DNA of 64,000 nucleotides, taken from positions 1 to 64,000 of the forward strand of contig NZ_CP047385.1 in assembly GCF_000807775.2 (NCBI RefSeq), read 5' to 3'. This stretch comes from Pandoraea fibrosis (GTDB taxonomy: Bacteria > Pseudomonadota > Gammaproteobacteria > Burkholderiales > Burkholderiaceae). This document shows, piece after piece, positions 1-10,520 of this stretch; position 1 is the stretch's first letter, and each line of letters begins with the position of its first letter. Under the pieces are notes generated by a model. The model was not told the DNA's origin. It did no database searches and was given only the letters and a program-made list of their open reading frames with translations. A program made the position numbers and the translations under genes.

Positions 1-1530
1 ATGAACGATTTCTGGCAACACTGCGCGACCCGTCTCGAACAAGAGCTGACGCCCCAGCAATTCCGCACCTGGATCAAACCGCTGGCGCCGCTCGACTTCG
101 ATGAACAGGCACGCACGCTCAAGATTGGCGCCCCCAACCGCTTCAAGCTGGATTGGGTGAAGAGCCAGTTCTCCGGGCGAATCCAGAGCATGGCGGCGGA
201 TTACTGGAACGCGCCGATCGAGGTGACGTTCGTGCTCGATCCGAAGGCCGGTACGCGTGTGCCGTCCTCGACCCCTGCCCCGCCCCCGGCACCCGCGCCG
301 GTGCCGGCCAGCGTCGCGCGAGCCAATCCGGCGGCTGCGGCAGCACAGACTGCGGTGGCAGGTGGGCATGGCGGGCACGGTGCCGACACGGCGTCGCTCG
401 ATGGCGAGCGTCCGGACCTGGAGGCCAGCGAAGCCGAGGCGGTGCGCCGCAATTGGCGGGTTACGCCGCAAGAACCGGTGCAGGTGGGAGAAGCCGAGTC
501 GATCTATGAGCGCTCGAAGCTCAACCCCGTGCTGACCTTCGACAATTTCGTGACGGGTAAGTCGAACCAGCTCGCGCGCGCCGCAGCGATTCAGGTCGCG
601 AACAATCCGGGCACGTCGTATAACCCGTTGTTCCTGTATGGCGGCGTCGGTCTGGGTAAGACCCACTTGATCCACGCCATCGGCAACCAGTTGCTGGCGG
701 AAAAGCAGAATCCGCGCATTCGGTACATTCACGCCGAGCAGTACGTGTCCGACGTGGTCAAGGCATACCAGCGCAAGGCTTTCGACGAATTCAAGCGTTA
801 TTACCACTCGCTCGATCTGCTGCTGATCGACGATATTCAGTTCTTCTCGGGCAAGAGCCGCACGCAGGAAGAATTCTTCTATGCGTTCGAGGCACTCATC
901 GCGAACCGTGCGCAGGTGATCATCACGAGCGACACGTATCCGAAGGAGATCACCGGGATCGACGATCGTCTGATTTCGCGTTTCGATTCCGGTCTGACGG
1001 TGGCCATCGAGCCGCCCGAGCTGGAAATGCGGGTGGCGATTCTTATCAAGAAGGCGCAGGCCGAGGGTGTGGGCCTGTCGGAAGATGTGGCGTTTTTCGT
1101 CGGCAAGCATTTGCGCTCGAACGTGCGTGAGCTCGAAGGCGCGTTGCGCAAGATCCTGGCGTACTCGAAGTTCCATGGTCGCGAGATCACCATCGAACTG
1201 ACGAAGGAAGCGCTGAAAGATCTGCTGACGGTTCAGAATCGTCAGATTTCTGTCGAAAACATTCAAAAGACGGTGGCCGATTTTTACAATATCAAGGTCG
1301 CCGACATGTATTCGAAAAAACGGCCTGCCAATATTGCGCGGCCGCGTCAGATTGCGATGTATCTGGCGAAGGAGTTGACGCAGAAGAGTCTGCCGGAAAT
1401 CGGCGAACTGTTCGGCGGACGCGACCATACGACGGTGCTGCACGCGGTACGCAAGATTGCGGAAGAGCGAGGCAAGGACGCGCAGCTCAATCACGAGTTG
1501 CACGTGCTGGAGCAGACGCTCAAGGGGTAA
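1..1530 (+). CDS. dnaA: Chromosomal replication initiator protein DnaA
   Basis: DnaA binds 9-mer DnaA boxes at oriC, oligomerises with ATP, opens the duplex and loads the DnaB helicase. The 509 residues show the four expected domains. Domain I begins MNDFWQHC. It is followed by an unusually long Pro/Ala-rich linker at about residues 85-165. Domain III is AAA+, with Walker [11 protein letters not shown] near residue 215 and Walker [11 protein letters not shown] near 275. Domain IV carries the DnaA signature [11 protein letters not shown] near 472. The window begins on its ATG, so its promoter and any upstream origin sequence are not visible. dnaN and gyrB follow on the same strand in the classical order. 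The identification is secure. Confidence 0.99.
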   Translation: MNDFWQHCATRLEQELTPQQFRTWIKPLAPLDFDEQARTLKIGAPNRFKLDWVKSQFSGRIQSMAADYWNAPIEVTFVLDPKAGTRVPSSTPAPPPAPAPVPASVARANPAAAAAQTAVAGGHGGHGADTASLDGERPDLEASEAEAVRRNWRVTPQEPVQVGEAESIYERSKLNPVLTFDNFVTGKSNQLARAAAIQVANNPGTSYNPLFLYGGVGLGKTHLIHAIGNQLLAEKQNPRIRYIHAEQYVSDVVKAYQRKAFDEFKRYYHSLDLLLIDDIQFFSGKSRTQEEFFYAFEALIANRAQVIITSDTYPKEITGIDDRLISRFDSGLTVAIEPPELEMRVAILIKKAQAEGVGLSEDVAFFVGKHLRSNVRELEGALRKILAYSKFHGREITIELTKEALKDLLTVQNRQISVENIQKTVADFYNIKVADMYSKKRPANIARPRQIAMYLAKELTQKSLPEIGELFGGRDHTTVLHAVRKIAEERGKDAQLNHELHVLEQTLKG

Positions 1531-1575
1531 AAACCGGCGGATACGCGGGATGGCGGGCGGGGTTGCCTGCATCCC

Positions 1576-1584
1576 TGTGGATAA
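1576..1584 (-). promoter_or_regulatory. DnaA box in the dnaA-dnaN spacer
   Basis: TGTGGATAA is an exact match to the reverse complement of the consensus DnaA box TTATCCACA. It lies in the 240-bp spacer between dnaA and dnaN. A second, degenerate box-like stretch (TTATCCCTTCCACA) follows around 1679-1692. These could mediate autoregulation of dnaN or belong to an origin region extending past dnaA. One perfect box alone does not define oriC. Confidence 0.6.
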
Positions 1585-1770
1585 GCTGGGTGCGGTTTGG
1601 GGGGAACTGACGTTTTCGGGCACAATAGCGGATCGGCGCACAATGCGTCCCCTGTTCGTCCACAGCGTTTTCCGCCCTGTTATCCCTTCCACAAGCGATT
1701 GATTGATAAGGGAATCTTCGGGTTTTCAGCAGAAACTGATGCCCGTTAACAGTTACTACGAAGGATAAAT

Positions 1771-2877
1771 ATGCAATTGGTCAAAACTCAACGAGACAAT
1801 CTGCTGCGGCCGCTGCAAATTGTGAGTGGCATCGTCGAGCGTCGCCATACGTTGCCGATTCTGGCCAATTTGCTCATTCGCAAGCACGGACAGGACATTT
1901 CCTTCCTGTCGACCGACCTTGAGCTGCAGATCACGACCACCGCCGATTGCGGTGCTGGCGCCGATGATGTGGCGACGACCGTGGCTGCCCGCAAGCTGCT
2001 CGATATTCTGCGCAACATGCCGGACGCTGAAGTGGCGTTGTCGCTGTCGGACAAGCGTCTGACGGTGCAGGCCGGCAAGAGCCGATTCCAACTGCTGACG
2101 CTGGCGGCGGAAGATTTCCCGACGGTTGCCGCAGCGACGGACTATGCCGCGAGCTTCAAACTGCCGCAGCGCGCGCTGCGTCAATTGCTGGGCATGGTGC
2201 ATTTCGCCATGGCGCAGCAGGACATCCGTTATTACCTGAATGGCATGCTGCTCGTGGTCGAAGGCACCAAGATCGAGGCGGTGGCGACGGACGGTCACCG
2301 TCTGGCGTATTGCAACACCACGATCGAGGGTGAGAATTTTGCGCGTCAGGAAGTCATCATTCCGCGCAAGACGATTCTTGAGTTGCAGCGCCTGCTCGAA
2401 GACATCGACGACAAGGTGGAAATCGATGTGGCACCGAGCCAGGTCAAGTTCACCTTCGCGAATGTCGAGCTGGTCTCGAAGCTGGTGGAGGGCAAGTTCC
2501 CCGACTTCAATCGTGTGATCCCGAAGGGTTACAACAAGAGCTTCCTCATCAGCCGCGAAGAGTTGCATCGTTCGTTGCAGCGTGCGGCCATTGTGACGTC
2601 GGACAAGTTCAAGGGCGTGCGTTTCCAGGTGAGCGATAACCTGCTGCGGATCAACTCGACCAACGCAGAGCAGGAAGAAGCACAGGAAGAAATCGAAATC
2701 GATTACACGGGCGAGTCGGTGGATATCGGCTTTAACGTGACGTACCTGCTCGACGTGTTGTCGAACCTCAAGGTCGAACAGGTGAAGGTGAGTCTGGGCG
2801 ATGCGAATTCGAGCGCCCTGATCACCTTGCCGGACAACGACGAGTTCAAGTACGTCGTCATGCCGATGCGCATTTGA
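1771..2877 (+). CDS. dnaN: DNA polymerase III beta sliding clamp
   Basis: DnaN forms the dimeric ring that tethers DNA polymerase III and many other DNA enzymes to the template. The 368 residues match the usual family length and consist of three repeated clamp folds. The N-terminus MQLVKTQRDNLLRPLQ and the C-terminal YVVMPMRI, which forms part of the partner-binding region, are typical. The start is preceded by GAAGGATAAAT, a good ribosome-binding site. The gene lies 240 bp after dnaA and is followed by a hairpin terminator at 2913-2931, so gyrB is probably transcribed mainly from its own promoter. Confidence 0.99.
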   Translation: MQLVKTQRDNLLRPLQIVSGIVERRHTLPILANLLIRKHGQDISFLSTDLELQITTTADCGAGADDVATTVAARKLLDILRNMPDAEVALSLSDKRLTVQAGKSRFQLLTLAAEDFPTVAAATDYAASFKLPQRALRQLLGMVHFAMAQQDIRYYLNGMLLVVEGTKIEAVATDGHRLAYCNTTIEGENFARQEVIIPRKTILELQRLLEDIDDKVEIDVAPSQVKFTFANVELVSKLVEGKFPDFNRVIPKGYNKSFLISREELHRSLQRAAIVTSDKFKGVRFQVSDNLLRINSTNAEQEEAQEEIEIDYTGESVDIGFNVTYLLDVLSNLKVEQVKVSLGDANSSALITLPDNDEFKYVVMPMRI

Positions 2878-2912
2878 GCGGATATTCCGCCATACGCGCC
2901 GTCATATGCGCG

Positions 2913-2931
2913 AAGGGGCCGAGTGCCCCTT
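2913..2931 (+). terminator. Hairpin terminator after dnaN
   Basis: The stem AAGGGGC / GCCCCTT has a 5-nt loop and starts 36 bp after the dnaN stop. The following T-rich run is weak (TGGCGTTTC). Confidence 0.55.
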
Positions 2932-3036
2932 TGGCGTTTCTAGAGAATTATCCTTTTGCGGGATAAGCCTGCCTTTGCAGCGCCAAAAGCGCGCGGAGGT
3001 GGCGGGTCATGAAGCAGTAATTCGTCAGTTAAATGA

Positions 3037-5535
<2,499 letters not shown>

Positions 5536-5540
5536 TTGAT

Positions 5541-5545
5541 GTTGT
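5541..5545 (+). repeat. Left copy of the 5-bp target-site duplication
   Basis: GTTGT immediately precedes the left transposon end TGCAGGGA and is repeated directly after the right end at 33108-33112. Five-base duplications are what Tn7-family transposases leave. Confidence 0.93.
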
Positions 5546-5616
5546 TGCAGGGAAACCGAATTCGTGAGATTTGACGCGAATTCGTGAGACCAAGGTAACG
5601 AAGTTGATGAGACTAT
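5546..5616 (+). repeat. Left transposon end with putative TnsB-binding sites
   Basis: The terminal TGCAGGGA is followed by two near-identical 17-mers: CCGAATTCGTGAGATTT at 5556-5572 and GCGAATTCGTGAGACCA at 5576-5592, spaced 20 bp apart. A weaker third copy lies around 5599-5615. The same 17-mer occurs in inverted orientation at the right end. The arrangement matches the multiple transposase sites in Tn7 ends. That TnsB binds them is inference. Confidence 0.85.
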
Positions 5617-5632
5617 CTGGACTCGATCTGCC

Positions 5633-5722
5633 ACACATTTGCACCGTCTGAGCCAAAATGACGGTGTGTGTTGACCATAGCAAAAATTCGAAGAGGGCCT
5701 TGAAGTTCAAGGCCCTCTTTTT
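5633..5722 (+). terminator. Hairpin pair ending in a strong bidirectional terminator
   Basis: A first hairpin pairs CACCGTC with GACGGTG. A second has a 14-bp stem AAGAGGGCCTTGAA / TTCAAGGCCCTCTT at 5691-5719, followed by TTTTTG, with A residues on the opposite side. It should stop transcription from gyrB into the element and also transcription arriving from the minus-strand cargo. The two-hairpin unit could also be a small RNA, but I see no convincing promoter for that. Confidence 0.75.
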
Positions 5723-5945
5723 GTTTGATATTGGAGTGCAACCCTGCTGTGGCGCACCACAACTCGCGCGGTAGGACGCCAGATACGGCGCCACCGGCCG
5801 CTAATCGAGCCAACTGGTTGCGGCACGACCAAAAATGATGAGCGCGAAGTCTTTCGTCGCGCGGTGTTCTCCCGACCGTCTCTTACCGGCCAGCTGAGAA
5901 TCTGGATGACTACCGTGACAACGCCGCAGTCGATCCGAGGCACGA

Positions 5946-6158
5946 ATGTACATCATCTGTAAGGGGCGTGGGTATTCGAATCCGCTTGATTTGTTGGGTG
6001 CGGAGTTGAATGTGCTCGACGTCGGGCAATTCGTACGGGAGCAAAATCCGATTAAAGATCGGACCATTGTTGTTCGGCTCCTCCGATCAGCGGATCTCGA
6101 TGATTGGAGGCTGATGGGTGGCATTCCCGCGAACTATCCGGACACCACTTCCGGCTGA
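5946..6158 (+). CDS. Possible small hypothetical protein at the left end of the transposon
   Basis: This reading frame encodes 70 residues beginning MYIICKGRGY. GAGG lies 6 nt before the ATG, and the composition is protein-like (PLDLLGAELNVLDVGQFV). It converges on, and overlaps by 25 bp, the end of the minus-strand PLD-fold gene. No family is recognised and no other feature supports it. It could be a remnant or non-coding. The stretch from 5723 to 5945 shows nothing else that I can identify. Confidence 0.3.
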   Translation: MYIICKGRGYSNPLDLLGAELNVLDVGQFVREQNPIKDRTIVVRLLRSADLDDWRLMGGIPANYPDTTSG

Positions 6159-8683
6159 ACAGCCATCACGAAGTCTTGTTTGAAGGAACGGATGGATCCG
6201 AAGTCCCAGAAATCGACAAGTTCACCGTGGATCTTGGCAACCAACCGAGGATAATTACAGTCGCCCACGATGCAACAACCGCCTACTTCGATTTGCGGGG
6301 CGTCGGACAAGTCTCTGCTCCAGAACTGGCCAAATTCATTTGTGAGCCGGATCCATTTGTCTGCCCGCGCTGAGTCCAATGGATTGGATCGAAGCGTCGC
6401 TGCAGTGTAGCGTCTCAGATCGTCGCTGGCGGCGGCATCGGCGGCCACAGGTGGCGCGAGGGCGAGGAATATCGCCTTTGCGCGCAACTTCTCGTTCCGA
6501 CCGTTCGTGTCGAACGCGTCGACGGATGATTCCGGAACCTTCTCGCCGATAATCCATGCCAACCACAACAGCAACACACGGAGCTGAATCGCTTCCTCGG
6601 TTTCCGTGTTGGTATCGTCCGTCAGTGTGTCGATTAGCCGCGTTCTGGAATTGAACAAACACCACATGGATTCGTCCAGCAAGCGACGGCGCTCTGCCTC
6701 GGGAACGAGGAACTCGCGTGCCATTTGCCAACGCGGTAAGCGCTCAATACGCACCAGCTCCTTCACGAGCGAAAGCACGGCGATGAGTTGAACGAGCGCC
6801 CGCGCTTTGGTATCAGTTCTGTCGGCCTTAGTCAGCTTGACGAGCATCCGGTTGATGAGCCTCGTCACTTTTTTGCCAACCCGCCGCGCAATCTCGGCAT
6901 CGCGGAGAACCTGAGCGTCGACATTCTCACCGTCTTCGGTTTGCTCTGGATTGTCGTCCTGATTGACCTGTTCTTCCTCGGTTCGGCCTGCCCTGTCCAT
7001 GGGCATGGTCGGCTGCGTACGTAGCTCCTCGCCGAATTTTCGGGTCAGAAGGTCGATCAGCGTGATGATATCGGCGGATTCGACTAGACGGCGACGTCTC
7101 CTAGTCTGGCAAAGCTCGGTGACGCTGATTTCGAATGTGTCGGGTCTGCCGCCACTCGCTATGTGGGCTTGCGCCGATCCACGCCGTAATCGCACTTCGT
7201 TCTGTATTTCTTCTTCGGCGGCCGGTTCGAAGATCGCAGCTTCGACCGCCTTGAGCATTTCTGAAATGCTCTCACCGGACGGGTCCAATGCACCGAGCGC
7301 GTCGCGAACCTGGCGATGCGACGATCGCGTCTCCGCCGTCAGCAAATGTGGGTGAGCGATCATCGCCCTAGCCACGCGCTCGCTACCCAGGTACAAGTCG
7401 CACGCGCGCACCAGCTTCACGTCGATCGACACGGGAATACTCAGGACATCTCCCTTGCGAGTGACGGCGATATTTGCTTGAATTACGTCTAGATTGTCAC
7501 TTAACAGACAGGCGCTGCCGGGCTCGATGGCCCCGCCTGGCGTTGCGATTTGCAGTTCGTTAGGGTTTGCCGCTACACCTATCCAGAAGCGTTCGGCCGA
7601 TTCATCGATCGAACGTATTTGGGTGACGCTTCGTGTAGCGGTGGCCTCGAGCTCGCGTGCTGAGAGCGGTGGCAGCGCGAACATGCCGTACAACCCCAGC
7701 GCCTCCGCCGTCACCTGTGCGTCTGGACCAATGCGCATCATCACGGCTTCGACATTCGCGCGGCTTCGATCGCCCATCCAAGCGGGGCGGCTGGGATTGG
7801 CGCTTCCCGATATGAGCGCGTTCCCATTGTCATGCGTTTGCTCAATATATAGCGCCTTCGCATGTAGGTACTTGTCGCCGCAATTGCTGGGGTTTGTCCA
7901 GAGAAGCCTCGCGTCCACGAAACGCGCCTGCACCTTATGCATGCTTGGCAAATGCACGGTTTCCGGATCGATTGCGATGACCACGTCGGCCTGCGGCCAG
8001 CGTTCATGCAGATGCGCGACGAAAGCCAGGTCGCTATCGAAGAACGCACCGGTCACCCCGATCCTGCGAACTTCGCCTTTAACGCGCGCGTCAATTTGCT
8101 CAATAAGCGACGCTCCTCCTGGGCGCTGATGTAACGCGACGGTCGTCGTGGTTGCGCCTGGCGACGACAACGGCGCCACGCTTTTGGAAAAGGAAAGCAC
8201 CGCTTCGATCAGGGAGGGTGGCGCCTGCTCCCGTGCAAGTTCGATCCACTCCTGCGCCATCTGCCAAATCGAGTCCAGCAGAGCGGCACCTTCCTGATCC
8301 TTACGGTCCGTCACGTGCACCCAGTTCGTGATCTCCCGGTTGTAGCCGAAGCCTGATAGCGTCAGATTGTGGCTGCCGACGAGAATCGAGGCCTTCTTTT
8401 TGCCGGCCAGAATACAGACTTTGGGATGAAATGCTCCGCGCACGTTGACCGGCAAGAGCGAGTACGCTATGCCTGCAAGCCTCGGGCGGGTCGCTTCGGA
8501 TTGCCAGCTTAAGCTGCATTGTGCGTGATCCATCAAGACGATGTTCTGGTGGCAGCCCGCCGCCACCAAGCGACGCAGCAAGACCTCTTCATAGAAGGGC
8601 AGGCTCGCGTTGAACGTGGTGATTAGTGATGCGTCGAAGCCGCCTTGCTTGATGACATTCAAAAGGGAGATCGAATCAGGCAC
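6134..8683 (-). CDS. PLD-fold (HKD-type) protein, putative defence nuclease
   Basis: The 849-residue protein has two phospholipase-D-type half-sites in its first third. The first is HPK at residues 86-88 with GSHN at 103-106; the second is HAK at 274-276 with GSAN at 293-296. PLD-fold enzymes of this HxK...GSxN kind, lacking the downstream Asp, are often DNA nucleases (NgoFVII-like) rather than lipases. The remaining 550 residues are not recognised. They include an acidic, charged stretch around residues 560-590. The start codon lies inside the end of the upstream minus-strand gene (8-bp overlap), so the two are translationally coupled and probably work together. There is no signal peptide. 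Function in phage defence is inferred from the fold and the cargo position. Confidence 0.8.
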   Translation of the reverse strand: MPDSISLLNVIKQGGFDASLITTFNASLPFYEEVLLRRLVAAGCHQNIVLMDHAQCSLSWQSEATRPRLAGIAYSLLPVNVRGAFHPKVCILAGKKKASILVGSHNLTLSGFGYNREITNWVHVTDRKDQEGAALLDSIWQMAQEWIELAREQAPPSLIEAVLSFSKSVAPLSSPGATTTTVALHQRPGGASLIEQIDARVKGEVRRIGVTGAFFDSDLAFVAHLHERWPQADVVIAIDPETVHLPSMHKVQARFVDARLLWTNPSNCGDKYLHAKALYIEQTHDNGNALISGSANPSRPAWMGDRSRANVEAVMMRIGPDAQVTAEALGLYGMFALPPLSARELEATATRSVTQIRSIDESAERFWIGVAANPNELQIATPGGAIEPGSACLLSDNLDVIQANIAVTRKGDVLSIPVSIDVKLVRACDLYLGSERVARAMIAHPHLLTAETRSSHRQVRDALGALDPSGESISEMLKAVEAAIFEPAAEEEIQNEVRLRRGSAQAHIASGGRPDTFEISVTELCQTRRRRRLVESADIITLIDLLTRKFGEELRTQPTMPMDRAGRTEEEQVNQDDNPEQTEDGENVDAQVLRDAEIARRVGKKVTRLINRMLVKLTKADRTDTKARALVQLIAVLSLVKELVRIERLPRWQMAREFLVPEAERRRLLDESMWCLFNSRTRLIDTLTDDTNTETEEAIQLRVLLLWLAWIIGEKVPESSVDAFDTNGRNEKLRAKAIFLALAPPVAADAAASDDLRRYTAATLRSNPLDSARADKWIRLTNEFGQFWSRDLSDAPQIEVGGCCIVGDCNYPRLVAKIHGELVDFWDFGSIRSFKQDFVMAVQPEVVSG

Positions 8684-10322
8684 TGACGCCCTCCATCAAC
8701 TGCTTGCCTTCCGCGCTCAGCAACGTACGTTTATCGTCATTGCGCACGACCGCGCCTATGTCCATCAGGATCTGTAGTGCTTGACGAAAGCGCGGCGTGG
8801 TATTGGACGGTGCGGGTATGTTTCCATCTGTCAGTTGCAAACCGCGCTCAGACGGGCGGAAACGAAACGTCGCTGAATTCGTGCGATGAAGTTTGCGTAA
8901 CGACACGCGCAAATGCGTATTCATGCACCACGCAACGACGTCAGAGACCACGGCGCTTGGTGACATCTCTCGCCACTCAGCAGCTTTGCGCCGGAACGTA
9001 TCGAGATTGATGGGGTAATCCCGCAGTGCTTGTGGCGTGATCGCGAGCCCTTCATACGGCGCACGACTAAAATCGTCACGAATGACAAGGATCGCGAGCA
9101 CTCGCATGGCTGACGCAAACAACGCGGCTTCGCTTTCGCGCCCCCAAGACGAAACCATGTTTTGAGCCATCGGCATCTCGTGACCCTCAGCGGACCACTC
9201 CTCGAGCGCTGGCAATGTAGATTCGATGTTCGAGAGCCACGCTCCGAACGTCGCACAGTTGGTGTCGGCAACGAAGCCTTCCACGACGGCTGATTCCTCG
9301 AACGCCTTGACGAACGCCTCGACTGTGTCGCACACATAGCGCTCTCCCGCGATCTGCGGGGATAGCTTGTTTAAAACAAGCGAGAAGATCGTCTGAACCG
9401 CAACCGATAGCAGATCGTTGCGAACGTAAATGGCCCAGGTCGCACGCGTGGACGCCAGATCGGCTGGGATGCTCCAGCACGGCCGATCCGGCAGTGCGTT
9501 GCCATACATGACGGCGCGGAATACGTATTCGGAAAACTCGACGTCAGGCGTCAGATTATCTATGAGACGCTGGATTATCGCTAGCGAACGCTTGCGCTGC
9601 GTGCCTTCTTCGCCGTACTCTCGCAACCGGTCGAAGTAGATATCGGTGAGCCGTTCGCGCTCACTCGACTCGGGGCTTCGAAGGTGGCACGGACAGAACG
9701 CATGCAACTGTCTAATGTCGTCGTCAGCGATCTCACCTTCCTCGAGGATGCTCCAGAATAGGTCTGACGGCACCGATGCATTGAAAGCTTCGGCAATTGG
9801 CTTGCCGACTTCCTTTGTGAATTGAAACCACGGCTTTCTGCCGCCGTGCAGCATGCGTAAGTCGGTGAGCGTTCCTGCGTAATACTGCGAAAGCCCTCCC
9901 ATGCGATTCATGAAGTACCGATCTTCGGAGTCGTTGGCGGTGAACCTGACTAGCTTCAGTGTCTCTCCGTCGAGCGCTCGCTGCACTGCGCTGACCAGTT
10001 TCTGTCGACCTACCATCGCTGCGCCGTGGCGCTCGCTGATCTTGTCGGTGCATTGCGAGTGGTGTTCGGCAATCAGTGTGAACAGGCAATCGGCTCGCCG
10101 AAAACGTTCGACGAACGATGTCTCGTCCTCGTCATACGGAAAGCGTTTTGCGAGCGACCATATGAGCCACGGATAGAAGGAGTAATAACGGGCTCGGTCG
10201 GTGACGTTCGTTATTCCCGGCAATAGCTGACCGTAAATAAGAACGCACGGCGCTTGTGCGCCGAGGTGATCCAATCCGCCGATGGAGTGTGGGGGTTCGA
10301 CCCACGCAGTGTCGATTTTCAA
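8676..10322 (-). CDS. Unrecognised 548-residue partner of the PLD-fold protein
   Basis: This soluble 548-residue protein lacks any nucleotide-binding or nuclease motif that I can name. Its N-terminal part contains LLPGITNVTDRARYYSFYP, which resembles the start of DUF6361-type proteins from memory only. The C-terminal 60 residues (RQALQILMDIGAVVRNDD) look like a winged-helix segment. It overlaps the PLD-fold gene by 8 bp on the same strand, so the pair forms a two-gene unit in which this protein is made first. A plausible role is sensor or regulator for the nuclease, but that is inference. The 198 bp upstream (10323-10520) hold no further gene. Confidence 0.7.
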   Translation of the reverse strand: MKIDTAWVEPPHSIGGLDHLGAQAPCVLIYGQLLPGITNVTDRARYYSFYPWLIWSLAKRFPYDEDETSFVERFRRADCLFTLIAEHHSQCTDKISERHGAAMVGRQKLVSAVQRALDGETLKLVRFTANDSEDRYFMNRMGGLSQYYAGTLTDLRMLHGGRKPWFQFTKEVGKPIAEAFNASVPSDLFWSILEEGEIADDDIRQLHAFCPCHLRSPESSERERLTDIYFDRLREYGEEGTQRKRSLAIIQRLIDNLTPDVEFSEYVFRAVMYGNALPDRPCWSIPADLASTRATWAIYVRNDLLSVAVQTIFSLVLNKLSPQIAGERYVCDTVEAFVKAFEESAVVEGFVADTNCATFGAWLSNIESTLPALEEWSAEGHEMPMAQNMVSSWGRESEAALFASAMRVLAILVIRDDFSRAPYEGLAITPQALRDYPINLDTFRRKAAEWREMSPSAVVSDVVAWCMNTHLRVSLRKLHRTNSATFRFRPSERGLQLTDGNIPAPSNTTPRFRQALQILMDIGAVVRNDDKRTLLSAEGKQLMEGVSA

Positions 10323-10520
10323 TTCGCTCTCTCGGGATGGCGGTATTTAATTGGGGCGTGGAGTGGCACGCATGGCGAGGCGGTTCTGTCTGGGCAATTG
10401 TCGGTTCGTCGGATTCATGTTCGCTATCGGCAGACTTCTCCAATTAGTAGGTGCACGAAACAGGTTAGTCAGCCTCACAGTAACGATGCGTGATCCCGTA
10501 GTCGCGCCAACTGCGACATG

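Noticed and set aside
1531-1770. Complete oriC in the dnaA-dnaN spacer
   Set aside because: Only one exact DnaA box and one degenerate copy are visible, and there is no clear AT-rich unwinding element.
1756-2568. A 270-codon open frame antisense to dnaN
   Set aside because: This is a codon-bias shadow of dnaN with no start signal or recognisable motif.
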